The notes under the pieces were generated by a model, which was not told the origin of the DNA, did not search any database, and saw nothing but the letters and a program-made list of their open reading frames with translations. The translations under genes were made by a program, and so were the position numbers. From Bacillota bacterium (GTDB taxonomy: Bacteria > Bacillota > Sulfobacillia > Sulfobacillales > Sulfobacillaceae): a DNA stretch of 39,745 bases. The stretch is taken from the NCBI GenBank assembly GCA_021820965.1, contig JAKACZ010000043.1:1-39745 (forward strand), in the 5' to 3' direction. Positions within the stretch are counted from its first letter, which is position 1, and each line of letters opens with the position of its first letter. Shown here one piece after another: positions 14,168 to 21,962 of the stretch.

Positions 14168-14340
14168 TTGAACCTCCCCGGCCTGAAGGCCGGAGATTCT
14201 GGGGGAACCACCGTGGCTGCATCGACGGGTTGTGAAACCCTGGAGTGCTCCTCCGGACTCGCCACCGCTTATCCCACCAGCAACATCGGCGGGGTTCAGC
14301 CGCAACTACGCCTTAACGTGCCTTTGAGCGGCACGGGACG
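14168..14340 (-). ncRNA. Probable omega (TnpB guide) RNA
   Basis: In IS200/IS605 elements the guide RNA of TnpB comes from the 3' end of tnpB and the adjoining right end, and its guide is copied from the flank just outside the element. Here the region from the end of tnpB (14296) to the right border (14168) contains several GC-rich inverted repeats and ends in a CCGGCC-TGAA-GGCCGG hairpin. The guide would begin just outside 14168, in the deoC upstream region. This follows from family knowledge; transcription cannot be seen here. Confidence 0.5.
14178..14193. repeat. IS605 right-end hairpin
   Basis: CCGGCC-TGAA-GGCCGG is a perfect 6-bp stem with a 4-base loop, located 10 bases inside the deduced right border. 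Such imperfectly paired end hairpins are recognised by the Y1 transposase. Confidence 0.75.
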
Positions 14341-15495
14341 GCGATACGTGATTCGTGGGGGAACCAAGATCTCCCCGGGGCGAATCTCCCCATGCATCCC
14401 CTTGTTAAGGATGCCTTCGGCCGCACCCACCCCGTCCCGGTGCGCTCGATAGCCACAGGCGCGACAGCGGTAGGTGCGGCCTGCCACCTTGTTGAGATGG
14501 CCACAGTGCGGACACGTTTGGGACGTGTACGCTTCACTAATCTTGATCAGTTGGATGCCGTAACGACGGAGCTTGTATTCCAAGTACAGTTCCCAGCGCC
14601 CAAACTCCAACGCCCCCACATCCTGATTCGTCCGCCGAGATCGGCGGCGCCGCTTTTTATAGTTGAGAGTACCGAGATCGCCCGCGTAAAGGATCGTGAG
14701 GCCGTAAGCGAGGCAAAACGCGACGATCTGATTGGCCGCATGATGCAAGGCATTGCGCGTCACCCGTTCGACTTTTTGACTAGCGCGGTGCCGTGCGCGG
14801 TTCAGTCGTTTTCGTCGTCGTGACCCGGGTTTCGTGCGACGCCGCTTCTTCCGGAGTTTGGCTTGGGCTTTGGCCCGGCCCTGCTTGACAGAGCGAAGAC
14901 CTCGCCCGGAGACGGCCAGCGCATGATCGCCATCAGAGACCATGCCCAGGTGAATGAGCCCGATATCCAGCCCTCCGGCTTTGCCGGAGGGATCCGGTAC
15001 AGGTTCAGCGATCTCTCGAACCATGGTCAGGAAGATTTCGCCAAACCCCCACTCGGCTTGCACCATCTGGCCCATCGGCAACTCCGGCAGATGTACCCGA
15101 ATGGAGTCTCGTTTTCGTCCGCGGGGCAAGAGCAGATGATGTTCCTCCACTTTCAAGGCTTGGCCCTTGAAGATCGGATTGAAGTATCGGCGGAACCGCC
15201 AGGGATACCGGGCCTGCTTATCCCCGTGCTTCCGTTTCGTGCGCACCCCATCAATCGTGGCGCAGAACTTCTCGATGAGGGCTTGGACGGTTTGCGAATG
15301 CAGGGGGAACCGCTGTTTGAAATGGGCTTTGAGTTGAGCCTCCGTCGGCCACCGCCAATGCCGCCGACGGCAAAACCGGTGAATCTTGACCAACCGCGTC
15401 CACAGGTCGCCGGCGGCTCGACGCGTTTCCGAGGCTTTCGCCCATTCCGTGGGGGGCAGGGACACCCGATAGGAGAAGACGGTCGTTTCTTGCAT
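14296..15495 (-). CDS. tnpB: TnpB, RNA-guided endonuclease of the IS605 element
   Basis: This 399-residue protein has the order of a complete TnpB: an N-terminal recognition domain, a split RuvC nuclease and a zinc ribbon. RuvC motif I is GGLDIGLIHLG (Asp about 177). The second acidic site falls in LTILYAGDLGTLNYK, which is the GDL type. The zinc ribbon is SQTCPHCGHLNK and then YRCRACGYRAHRDG, and the last Asp is in RDGVGAAEGI. A long Arg/Lys-rich helix precedes RuvC II. The ATG at 15495, with GAAGGTG upstream, fits the family start (METTVFSYRV-like); the open frame continues 60 codons upstream without support. All catalytic residues are in place. It is divergent from tnpA. Confidence 0.9.
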   Translation of the reverse strand: MQETTVFSYRVSLPPTEWAKASETRRAAGDLWTRLVKIHRFCRRRHWRWPTEAQLKAHFKQRFPLHSQTVQALIEKFCATIDGVRTKRKHGDKQARYPWRFRRYFNPIFKGQALKVEEHHLLLPRGRKRDSIRVHLPELPMGQMVQAEWGFGEIFLTMVREIAEPVPDPSGKAGGLDIGLIHLGMVSDGDHALAVSGRGLRSVKQGRAKAQAKLRKKRRRTKPGSRRRKRLNRARHRASQKVERVTRNALHHAANQIVAFCLAYGLTILYAGDLGTLNYKKRRRRSRRTNQDVGALEFGRWELYLEYKLRRYGIQLIKISEAYTSQTCPHCGHLNKVAGRTYRCRACGYRAHRDGVGAAEGILNKGMHGEIRPGEILVPPRITYRRPVPLKGTLRRSCG

Positions 15496-15604
15496 GGAAC
15501 ACCTTCTTTCTTGACGAACTGCTATGTCTATTACTTGAGTTTCGCCCATTAGGTGGCAGGAAAACCCGGAAACCGTTGCTGGTCGTTGGATCAGAGGCTT
15601 GAAT

Positions 15605-15721
15605 AAGTGTAAGGGTACACCAAGACTTAAAGGAGTGCTCGATCTCCCCGCATCTAAAAAATTCGGCATGAGCATAAAATACTCCTGCGTTGGTACGCAG
15701 GAAAATCGTACCCTTACACTT
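15605..15721. repeat. 117-bp inverted-repeat element between tnpB and tnpA
   Basis: A perfect 14-bp inverted repeat, AAGTGTAAGGGTAC at 15605-15618 and its reverse complement at 15708-15721, encloses 89 bases with no gene. Inside is a second hairpin CCTGCGT-TGGT-ACGCAGG (15684-15701). The layout is that of a small non-autonomous (MITE-like) element or a strongly structured RNA. No clear target duplication is visible at its borders. Confidence 0.6.
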
Positions 15722-15808
15722 GAGATGACGCCAAAAGCCTGTATTTATGCGGGTTTTAGGGATCCATAAAATGATAATGGCGAAACTCAGGTATTATATG
15801 CTTGGTCT

Positions 15809-16225
15809 ATGGCAAATACAAGCGACTACCGAACCGGACGGCACTGCGTGTTTAACTTGCACGGGCATTTGGTCTTTGTGGCAAAATATCGGCGGTTGGT
15901 CTTCACCCAGGAAATCTTGGAGGACTTGCGGACGATCTTTTCTGACGTATGCGAGAACTTCGAAGCCACCTTGGCGGAATTCGACGGAGCGCGGGATCAT
16001 GTGCACTTGCTGATTACTTACCCGCCAAAAGTGGCCATTTCCCGGCTGGTCAATCGTCTCAAAGGCGTCTCGTCCCGCCTGATCCGCAAGAAGCATGACC
16101 CCAGTACCGAGCGGGCGCTATGGGGGGGTAGCCTCTGGTCCCCGAGTTACTTTGCCGGATCAGCAGGGGGAGCCCCGCTCTCAATCATTCGACACTATAT
16201 TGAGCAACAGGAAACCCCTGATTAA
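15809..16225 (+). CDS. tnpA: TnpA, IS200-type Y1 transposase
   Basis: This 138-residue HUH single-strand transposase moves the element by peel-and-paste on single-stranded DNA. The family start is seen in SDYRTGRHCVFNLHGHLVFV followed by AKYRR. The metal-binding HUH pair is H64-V-H66 in RDHVHLLI, and the catalytic tyrosine is Y130 in IIRHYIEQQE. The length is normal and no residue is missing. The start codon is clear from homology, although its ribosome binding site is weak. A TATTAT box lies just upstream. Confidence 0.95.
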   Translation: MANTSDYRTGRHCVFNLHGHLVFVAKYRRLVFTQEILEDLRTIFSDVCENFEATLAEFDGARDHVHLLITYPPKVAISRLVNRLKGVSSRLIRKKHDPSTERALWGGSLWSPSYFAGSAGGAPLSIIRHYIEQQETPD

Positions 16226-16290
16226 CCCCTTCGGGGCCAGCGCCTGATGACCGGAGGAAATCCCCAGACTGGCCCAAAAGCAGGGGATAT

Positions 16291-16310
16291 CTCCGCCCTG
16301 AACGGCGGAG
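16291..16310. repeat. IS605 left-end hairpin
   Basis: CTCCGCC-CTGAAC-GGCGGAG is a perfect 7-bp stem with a 6-base loop, just inside the element border next to the end of tnpA. Its loop resembles that of the opposite end hairpin. Confidence 0.75.
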
Positions 16311-16370
16311 TTTTACGGCGCATGTGATAAACGGGACCTCGGCTCCCTCCGTGGCGTGTTTGAAGGGGAA

Positions 16371-16379
16371 TGGTAAAAT
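16371..16379 (+). promoter_or_regulatory. Extended -10 promoter of the aminotransferase operon
   Basis: TGGTAAAAT is an extended -10 box (TGN then TAAAAT) about 38 bases upstream of the start codon. No good -35 box precedes it, as is usual for extended -10 promoters. It lies just outside the IS605 border. Confidence 0.5.
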
Positions 16380-16416
16380 AGCTGGTATTGGAGGCGCTCG
16401 CGGAGGAGGTTTTTTC

Positions 16417-17592
16417 ATGGATAAGTTGGATGTACCTAAGCGTCTCCTGTTGGGTCCGGGACCATCTCCCGTTCCCGAGCGTGTGCGGCACGCTATGGCA
16501 AAACCACTGTTGGGCCATATGGATTCAGCATTTTTGACGATCGTCGATAACGTGCAGGACAAGCTTCGAACAGTGTTTGGCACTCAAAATCCCCTAACCT
16601 TTCCCGTATCTGGTACCGGCAGCGCCGGCATGGAAACGAGTCTGGTTAATTTAACCGAGCCCGGCGATGTCGTGGTGGTGGTTGAACAGGGAGTTTTTGG
16701 CCAACGGTTGGCGGATGCGGCGGGGCGCTTAGGCGCCAAAGTGGTCTCAATTAAAGTGCCCTTCGGGGAAACGTGCACTCTTGAAACACTTGAGCACACC
16801 CTCAACGAACATTCAGCTGTCAAGTTGGTGGCGGTGGTGAAGGCGGAAACGTCAACCGGCGTGTTGCAGCCCCTTAACGGATGGGCCGATCGGGTCCACA
16901 ATCGGGGGGCCCTTTTACTGGTTGACGCGGTCACCGCATTGGGTGGGCTGCCGGTCGAGGTGGACGCTATGGGTCTTGATGTGGTATTTTCGGGTACACA
17001 AAAGTGTTTGGCGGCTCCGCCCGGATTGGCACCCATGACCGTCGGCCGGCGGGCGTTGGATCGGATCAACCGGAGAAAGATTCCGGTGTCCAGCTGGTAC
17101 TTCGATTTGGCGGCAATTGGCCGCTATTTGGGGCAAGCGCGGGCATACCACCATACCGCTCCCATTAGTATGTTCTACGCGCTAGACGAAGCTCTAAGCC
17201 TCATCATCGAAGAGGGATTGGAAGAAACGTGGGCGCGTCATCGTGCCGTGGCTTCAAGCCTATGGGCCGGACTTGACGCCATGGGACTCAAGCTTATGGT
17301 GCCCGAAGAGCATCGGCTACCTACCGTCACCACAGTACAAGTTCCCGAGGGTGTCGACGATGGTCGGCTGCGGGCGTACTTGTTGGACCATTATAATATT
17401 GAAATCGCCGGCGGTCTTGGGCCTTGGGCGGGAAAAATTTGGCGAATTGGAGTCATGGGACAGGGCGCTCAAGTTTCACACATGATGACACTGATCATGG
17501 CGCTTAGGGAAGCACTAGATGACCAGGGCGTATCTGTGCCATCGGGTTTGAGCGCACTGCAAGACTCTTATCGGAAGCGGGGTCGAGGTTAA
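16417..17592 (+). CDS. Class V aminotransferase (serine-pyruvate / alanine-glyoxylate type)
   Basis: This 391-residue PLP enzyme of the AGXT/SPT subgroup interconverts small amino and keto acids such as serine or alanine with pyruvate or glyoxylate. Typical motifs are LLGPGPSPVP (11-20), SGTGSAGMET (65-74) for cofactor phosphate, AETSTGV (144-149), the Asp of LLVDAVTALGG (about 170) and the PLP lysine K196 in SGTQKCLAAPPG. The ATG at 16417 follows GGAGGAGG; the frame open further upstream runs into the IS end. It is the first of three genes, with manC starting 2 bases after its stop. The link to nucleotide-sugar synthesis is by operon only. Exact substrates cannot be read from sequence; SgaA/PucG-like activity is the alternative. 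Confidence 0.9.
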   Translation: MDKLDVPKRLLLGPGPSPVPERVRHAMAKPLLGHMDSAFLTIVDNVQDKLRTVFGTQNPLTFPVSGTGSAGMETSLVNLTEPGDVVVVVEQGVFGQRLADAAGRLGAKVVSIKVPFGETCTLETLEHTLNEHSAVKLVAVVKAETSTGVLQPLNGWADRVHNRGALLLVDAVTALGGLPVEVDAMGLDVVFSGTQKCLAAPPGLAPMTVGRRALDRINRRKIPVSSWYFDLAAIGRYLGQARAYHHTAPISMFYALDEALSLIIEEGLEETWARHRAVASSLWAGLDAMGLKLMVPEEHRLPTVTTVQVPEGVDDGRLRAYLLDHYNIEIAGGLGPWAGKIWRIGVMGQGAQVSHMMTLIMALREALDDQGVSVPSGLSALQDSYRKRGRG

Positions 17593-17594
17593 GG

Positions 17595-18650
17595 GTGGCG
17601 CGTTGGCTGGTCATTTTAGCAGGTGGCCGCGGCGAGCGGTTTTGGCCGCTGTCACGGGTCATGCACCCCAAGCAATTCCTTACTCTAATTGGGGACAAAA
17701 GTATGTTGGAGACGACCCGTGACCGGGTCGCGACCCTGATTGACGACGATCACATCTTTGTCGTTACCGGTGTTGATTATGTGGAAAAGGTCGCGCACAA
17801 TCTTCCACGTATTCCTCAAAGTCAAATTCTTGGCGAACCGAGGGGCTGCAATACGGCGCCTTCGATCGCTTGGGCCGCTGAAACCATCCATCGACGCGAT
17901 CCCGAGGCTGTACTCTTGGTGTTGCCGTCGGACCACGTAATTCAAAAAGCTGATCGTTTTTTGCGCCTGGCAGATCGGGCCTTAATGCTGGCGGCTGAAC
18001 ACGGCGGATTTTACACGTTTGGTATCGTTCCGACTCACCCGGAAACAGGATATGGCTATATAGAGAAAAACGGCGCGGCATTCGGGGATGCCGCGGTGCA
18101 GCAAGTGAAACGGTTTATAGAAAAGCCCCCGCGTGAAGTGGCGGAAAAAATGGTGGCCAGCGGCCGCTATTTTTGGAACTCCGGCATGTTTGCGTTCCGG
18201 GTCAACGAGTTTCTCCGGGCAGTGCGGGAATTTCTGCCGGCGCTGGCCGACGGGATTGCTGCACTAGTGGATAATCCGTGGCGCATCGAGGATATTTTTG
18301 CCGAGCTCCCCGCTATTTCGATCGACCACGGCATTATGGAAAACGCGCGGTCGGTCTATGTTCTGCCGGCCGACATCGGCTGGGACGATGTGGGCACCTT
18401 TGGGGCGCTGGCGAGACTTTTGCCGCGAGACGGCGAGCAAAACGCGGCTCACGGCTATGCCATTTTCGTTGAATCTGAAAATGTCACGGCGATTACCGAC
18501 GGCCCGTTGGTATCGTTCGTGGGTGTCAAGGATCTCTATGTGGTGGCAACCCACGATGCGGTGCTTATTTTGTCGCCGGACAAGAGCCAGGACGTCCGTA
18601 AGGTGGTCGAGGCGCTCAAGCAAGGAGGAAGCCACGAACATCTTTTATAA
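17595..18650 (+). CDS. manC: Mannose-1-phosphate guanylyltransferase
   Basis: This 351-residue nucleotidyltransferase makes GDP-mannose from mannose 1-phosphate and GTP, for exopolysaccharide or glycoprotein. The signature GGRGERFWPLSR (10-21) with HPKQFL directly behind it is the GTP-type pyrophosphorylase loop. PSDHVI and the FIEKP segment near the middle are also typical, as is WNSGMFAF. It ends after the nucleotidyltransferase and short beta-helix part, so it lacks the phosphomannose isomerase domain found in bifunctional ManC. The GTG start follows the upstream stop by 2 bases, with GAGG within the end of the previous gene, indicating coupling. galU follows closely. Confidence 0.9.
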   Translation: MARWLVILAGGRGERFWPLSRVMHPKQFLTLIGDKSMLETTRDRVATLIDDDHIFVVTGVDYVEKVAHNLPRIPQSQILGEPRGCNTAPSIAWAAETIHRRDPEAVLLVLPSDHVIQKADRFLRLADRALMLAAEHGGFYTFGIVPTHPETGYGYIEKNGAAFGDAAVQQVKRFIEKPPREVAEKMVASGRYFWNSGMFAFRVNEFLRAVREFLPALADGIAALVDNPWRIEDIFAELPAISIDHGIMENARSVYVLPADIGWDDVGTFGALARLLPRDGEQNAAHGYAIFVESENVTAITDGPLVSFVGVKDLYVVATHDAVLILSPDKSQDVRKVVEALKQGGSHEHLL

Positions 18651-18680
18651 TGGCGTCGACGAGTGGAGGAGGTTGATCAC

Positions 18681-19565
18681 GTGCGCGTGCACAAAGCGGT
18701 AATCCCCGCAGCCGGGTTGGGAACGCGATTTTTGCCGGCAACCAAAGCCCAGCCCAAAGAAATGATTCCAATTATCGACACCCCGACCATTCAAATGGTG
18801 GTAGATGAAGCGGTCCTATCCGGTATCGATGACTTTTTGGTGGTAATTGGCCGGGAAAAAGGCTCCATCGAGGACCATTTTGACCGGGCGCCCGAGCTAG
18901 AAGAATTTTTGCGGGAACGAGGCAAGACCGACCTGTTGGCCGTGGTGCAGCACGTGAGCGACATGGCCAACTTGCACTTCATTCGTCAAAAGCAACCGAT
19001 AGGTCTGGGACACGCGGTGATGATGGCACGAAATCATGTGGGGAGCGAACCCTTTGCCGTCCTGCTGGGCGATGACGTGATGGTCGGCAACCCTCCAGTA
19101 CTGCGCCAGCTCATGGATCGGTGGCAACCTGGCACGTCGGTGGTGGCCGTGCAGCCGGTGCCTCGTGAAGAATCCGGGCGGTATGGCATCGTATTTGGGG
19201 ATTTTACCGCGGATGGCTATATGGAGGTCAGGCGATTGGTCGAAAAGCCTGATCCCATTGACGCGCCGGCCCAGCCTCTGGCCGTAATGGGCCGATATGT
19301 GCTGGATCCCGTCGTGTTTTCTCTGTTGGCGGACCTGCCGCAAGGTGCGGGCGGCGAGATTCAGCTCACTGATGCGCTAGACATCTTGGCACACGAACAC
19401 CGGCTTATTGCGGTGCCTTATATTGGTAAGCGCTATGACGTGGGCGAAAAACTGGGATTCGTCAAGGCTACCATAGATGCAGCCCTCGACCGCGATGATC
19501 TGCGCGATGATATCCTCTCGTACATACGCCAGTTGCTTGATGAAACCCTCACCCAAGAGCGCTAG
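18681..19565 (+). CDS. galU: UTP-glucose-1-phosphate uridylyltransferase
   Basis: This 294-residue enzyme makes UDP-glucose from UTP and glucose 1-phosphate. The activation loop is IPAAGLGTRFLPATKAQPKE; further family marks are VDEAVLSGIDDFLVV, LGHAVMMARNHVG, LLGDDVM, GGEIQLTDALD and KRYDVGEKLGFVKA. The length is normal. The GTG at 18681 has GGAGGAGG 8-9 bases upstream, better than the GTG at 18663 that lies before that site. It closes the aminotransferase-manC-galU transcription unit, which ends in a strong terminator 15 bases on. Together with ManC it supplies activated sugars for surface polysaccharide. Confidence 0.95.
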   Translation: MRVHKAVIPAAGLGTRFLPATKAQPKEMIPIIDTPTIQMVVDEAVLSGIDDFLVVIGREKGSIEDHFDRAPELEEFLRERGKTDLLAVVQHVSDMANLHFIRQKQPIGLGHAVMMARNHVGSEPFAVLLGDDVMVGNPPVLRQLMDRWQPGTSVVAVQPVPREESGRYGIVFGDFTADGYMEVRRLVEKPDPIDAPAQPLAVMGRYVLDPVVFSLLADLPQGAGGEIQLTDALDILAHEHRLIAVPYIGKRYDVGEKLGFVKATIDAALDRDDLRDDILSYIRQLLDETLTQER

Positions 19566-19579
19566 CGAATAAATGCGGT

Positions 19580-19613
19580 AACCCCCCGGTTTCCCCGGGG
19601 GGTTTTCCTTTTG
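19580..19613 (+). terminator. Intrinsic terminator after galU
   Basis: Stem AACCCCCCGG/CCGGGGGGTT with a TTTCC loop, followed by TTTTCCTTTT, directly behind the galU stop codon. Confidence 0.9.
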
Positions 19614-19682
19614 TCGGCATGCCCCCCCGAAGGTCTTAAAATCCGCGGTGTATGACTATCACCAATGGATTTTTGGGAGAGA

Positions 19683-19689
19683 TGTCGAG
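19683..19689. promoter_or_regulatory. Weak Spo0A-box-like site upstream of spoIIE
   Basis: TGTCGAG matches six of seven bases of the Spo0A core TGTCGAA, about 84 bases upstream of the spoIIE start. In Bacillus spoIIE is activated by Spo0A, so such a site is expected, but a six-of-seven match to a short motif is weak evidence. Confidence 0.25.
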
Positions 19690-19772
19690 AACCTCCTGTA
19701 ACGGATTACATATTTTGGCAATTTCGTTGCGCCGAAGTTGGTAAATTTAGGGTGCATGCAACGCGAGGATAC

Positions 19773-21929
19773 ATGACGGGCGAGGATACGACGATGACGG
19801 ACGTGCAGGGAAAAAACCAATCGGGGACCGGCGGGGTCGTGGGACGGTGGCGCGAACGCACTTTGGTCGCGGTGGCCAGCGCCATCTTGGGGCAGGCCAT
19901 GGTCTACCACCACGCGGCTCCCTTCGTCGTGATTTTTTCTCTGTTGGTGTGGCAGCGGAAACGGGGTTGGTACGCGCCTTTTATGATGGGAGGGCTGTTG
20001 GGCACAGCGTTTGGGGTTGGCTGGATGCCGGCGTTGACGTTGCTGGGATGGTCGCTATTGGTGCCTTTTCCCTGGTATAAACCCGGGTGGGTGTTAACTA
20101 AATGGCCGCTTTTAGGGCTGGGTTCGGCGGCCGTCTTTGGGGTGGGACAACCCTGGAATACTTTTGTGCTGACTATTATCGCCTCAATTACCGCCGGGTC
20201 TATCCTCCTCTTCTACCTACTCTCTCGCGAGATTGAAAAATTAATCCGTGGAGATTTGGACAGGCGAACCCTGGTACTAGGCTTAGCATCCTTGGGATGC
20301 CTTATCGCCGGACTGGCTGGGTACCATATGTTTGATGCGAACCCCAGTCTTTTCGTGGGCGGGCTGGTCATGTTGGCCGCCGCGGTGGTGCAGGGACCGG
20401 CCGGCGGAGCGGTGGCGGGTGCCACGCTGGGCATCACGCTGGCGCTTAGGGGCGGCTTGGCCCGAGACATGGTTGGGATTTTAGTCGCCGGGGGATTTTT
20501 GGCGGGGTGGTTTCAGTCAAAACACTGGCGGCTGGGGTCTTTGGGTCTGGCACTGGGGGTCGTCATCTATGCTATCTTTATTCAATTGCCCCAGCCGCTC
20601 CAGCCATTTTGGGTGTCGCTGGCGGCAGCCGCCGCTTTGTTTCAGGCGTGCCCGGACGCCGTGGTCACCATGGGGCGTCAATGGGTAGAGTCAATAGGAG
20701 GGCCGGCCGGGCCGGAGGTACTCAGGGATCGCATGCAACGGATAGCCGATGTCATGAAGGAGATGGCCCGGGCCTTTCGGGTGGAGGATGAGGTGGCCAC
20801 GCCGGAGACGCACCTGGTGCAATCGGTTGTCGATGCCCTATGCAAAAAGTGCTCGTTATACCGTTCCTGTTGGGAGGATGAATTTTACAAGTCATACCGC
20901 GGCATGGCCGATTTATGTGCCAAGGCAGAGGGGGCCGTCATTGCCGGTAACGACCTGGCTGGCGATTTGGCACGTCGGTGTATCAGACCGGATGAGGTTG
21001 CGCAGGCAGTCAATCTGGCCATGAACCGCGAAAGGGAACGTGCTAATTTCGCGCTGCGCATAAAGGAAAGTCGGGCACTTGCTGAACTGCAAATGAGCGG
21101 TTTGGCGGACTTAGTGGTGGAAATGGCCGCCGACGTCGCGACGGATGTGCCGAAAAAGTCCCGACGTTGGCGCGCCGAGCCGCTGCCGTATCGGGTGGGG
21201 GTAGCTAAGCGGCCCCGACGCGGAGGCGTGGTGAGCGGCGATAGCGAACTGATTGCTGAACTCTCGGACAATCGGGTGGTGTTCGGTCTCTCTGACGGTA
21301 TGGGCGTAGGCCCTCGCGCAGCCTGGGAAAGTGGGACTGCCATGGCGCTCTTGGAGAGACTTTTAGCCGCTGGGTTTACTCAGTCGCTGGCCGTGCGGGC
21401 GGTCAATACTACGCTGCTCTTGCGTTCCGTCGACGACCACTTCGCCACGCTGGACCTCTTGCTGGTGGACCGTGAGGCGCGTCGTATGGAAATCGTGAAA
21501 GTGGCAGCGTCACCCACCTTTGTCAAACGGCGAGGTCAGGTGTTTGCAATCCAAAGCCATAGCCTACCTGTGGGTATTGTGCAAGAGGTATCCATCGAGC
21601 CATTGGTTTCGTCGGTGGAAGCGGGTGACGTGGTCATTATGGTGACAGACGGTGTGCTAGATACCGACCAGGCGAAGGGGGAAGAGCGGCTGAAGGCGTT
21701 TTTGCAGGAGCTACCCATCTCAGATCCGGCCGTCATGGCCGAAACCATCCTAAGTTATATGCTGGGGGACAGTCGCGACGGGCGCGACGATGCCTTGGTC
21801 ATGGTCATTTTATTGGGATCGCCGCAAAATTTACGCAATGCCGACAGGGCGCACGATAGCCCCGTCAAGGAATGGCAGCGGGTGACACCCATATCGGTGA
21901 AAGGACGTAGTCCAGCGCATCATGGATGA
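19773..21929 (+). CDS. spoIIE: Stage II sporulation protein E, membrane PP2C-type phosphatase
   Basis: SpoIIE dephosphorylates the anti-anti-sigma factor SpoIIAA and so activates sigma-F in the forespore; it also acts at the polar septum. The protein is about 718 residues from the ATG at 19773 (the ATG at 19794, with GAGG upstream, is an alternative). Roughly ten membrane helices fill residues about 25-310. A cysteine-containing middle region (CKKCSLYRSCWEDEF) follows. The PP2C domain occupies the last third: VVSGDSELIAELSDNRVVFG, then LSDGMGVGPRAAWES with the metal-binding Asp, then VTDGVLDTD and GRDDALVMVI. The length is somewhat shorter than in Bacillus (about 827). It shows that the organism makes endospores. 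tilS follows 33 bases later on the same strand. Confidence 0.95.
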   Translation: MTGEDTTMTDVQGKNQSGTGGVVGRWRERTLVAVASAILGQAMVYHHAAPFVVIFSLLVWQRKRGWYAPFMMGGLLGTAFGVGWMPALTLLGWSLLVPFPWYKPGWVLTKWPLLGLGSAAVFGVGQPWNTFVLTIIASITAGSILLFYLLSREIEKLIRGDLDRRTLVLGLASLGCLIAGLAGYHMFDANPSLFVGGLVMLAAAVVQGPAGGAVAGATLGITLALRGGLARDMVGILVAGGFLAGWFQSKHWRLGSLGLALGVVIYAIFIQLPQPLQPFWVSLAAAAALFQACPDAVVTMGRQWVESIGGPAGPEVLRDRMQRIADVMKEMARAFRVEDEVATPETHLVQSVVDALCKKCSLYRSCWEDEFYKSYRGMADLCAKAEGAVIAGNDLAGDLARRCIRPDEVAQAVNLAMNRERERANFALRIKESRALAELQMSGLADLVVEMAADVATDVPKKSRRWRAEPLPYRVGVAKRPRRGGVVSGDSELIAELSDNRVVFGLSDGMGVGPRAAWESGTAMALLERLLAAGFTQSLAVRAVNTTLLLRSVDDHFATLDLLLVDREARRMEIVKVAASPTFVKRRGQVFAIQSHSLPVGIVQEVSIEPLVSSVEAGDVVIMVTDGVLDTDQAKGEERLKAFLQELPISDPAVMAETILSYMLGDSRDGRDDALVMVILLGSPQNLRNADRAHDSPVKEWQRVTPISVKGRSPAHHG

Positions 21930-21962
21930 AATTCAGCGGCGGTTAGTCTACACTCGAGAATC

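Larger units (their letters stand above)
14168..16328. mobile_element. Complete IS605-type element (tnpA and tnpB divergent)
   Basis: The element carries an intact Y1 transposase gene (plus strand) and an intact tnpB (minus strand), transcribed away from each other as in IS605. Each end has a subterminal hairpin: one at 14178-14193 beside the tnpB end and one at 16291-16310 beside the tnpA end, both with a CTGAA-containing loop. On the minus strand the tnpB-side end finishes in TTCAA, like the TCAA cleavage site of IS608-type right ends, placing that border at 14168. The other border is less certain (about 16315-16330, near TTTAT on the minus strand). It separates deoC from the aminotransferase operon, in a divergent intergenic region, without breaking either gene. 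Confidence 0.85.

Noticed and set aside
14863..15552. 229-codon plus-strand frame opposite tnpB
   Set aside because: It is the complement of a well-conserved tnpB; no ribosome binding site or family pattern supports it.
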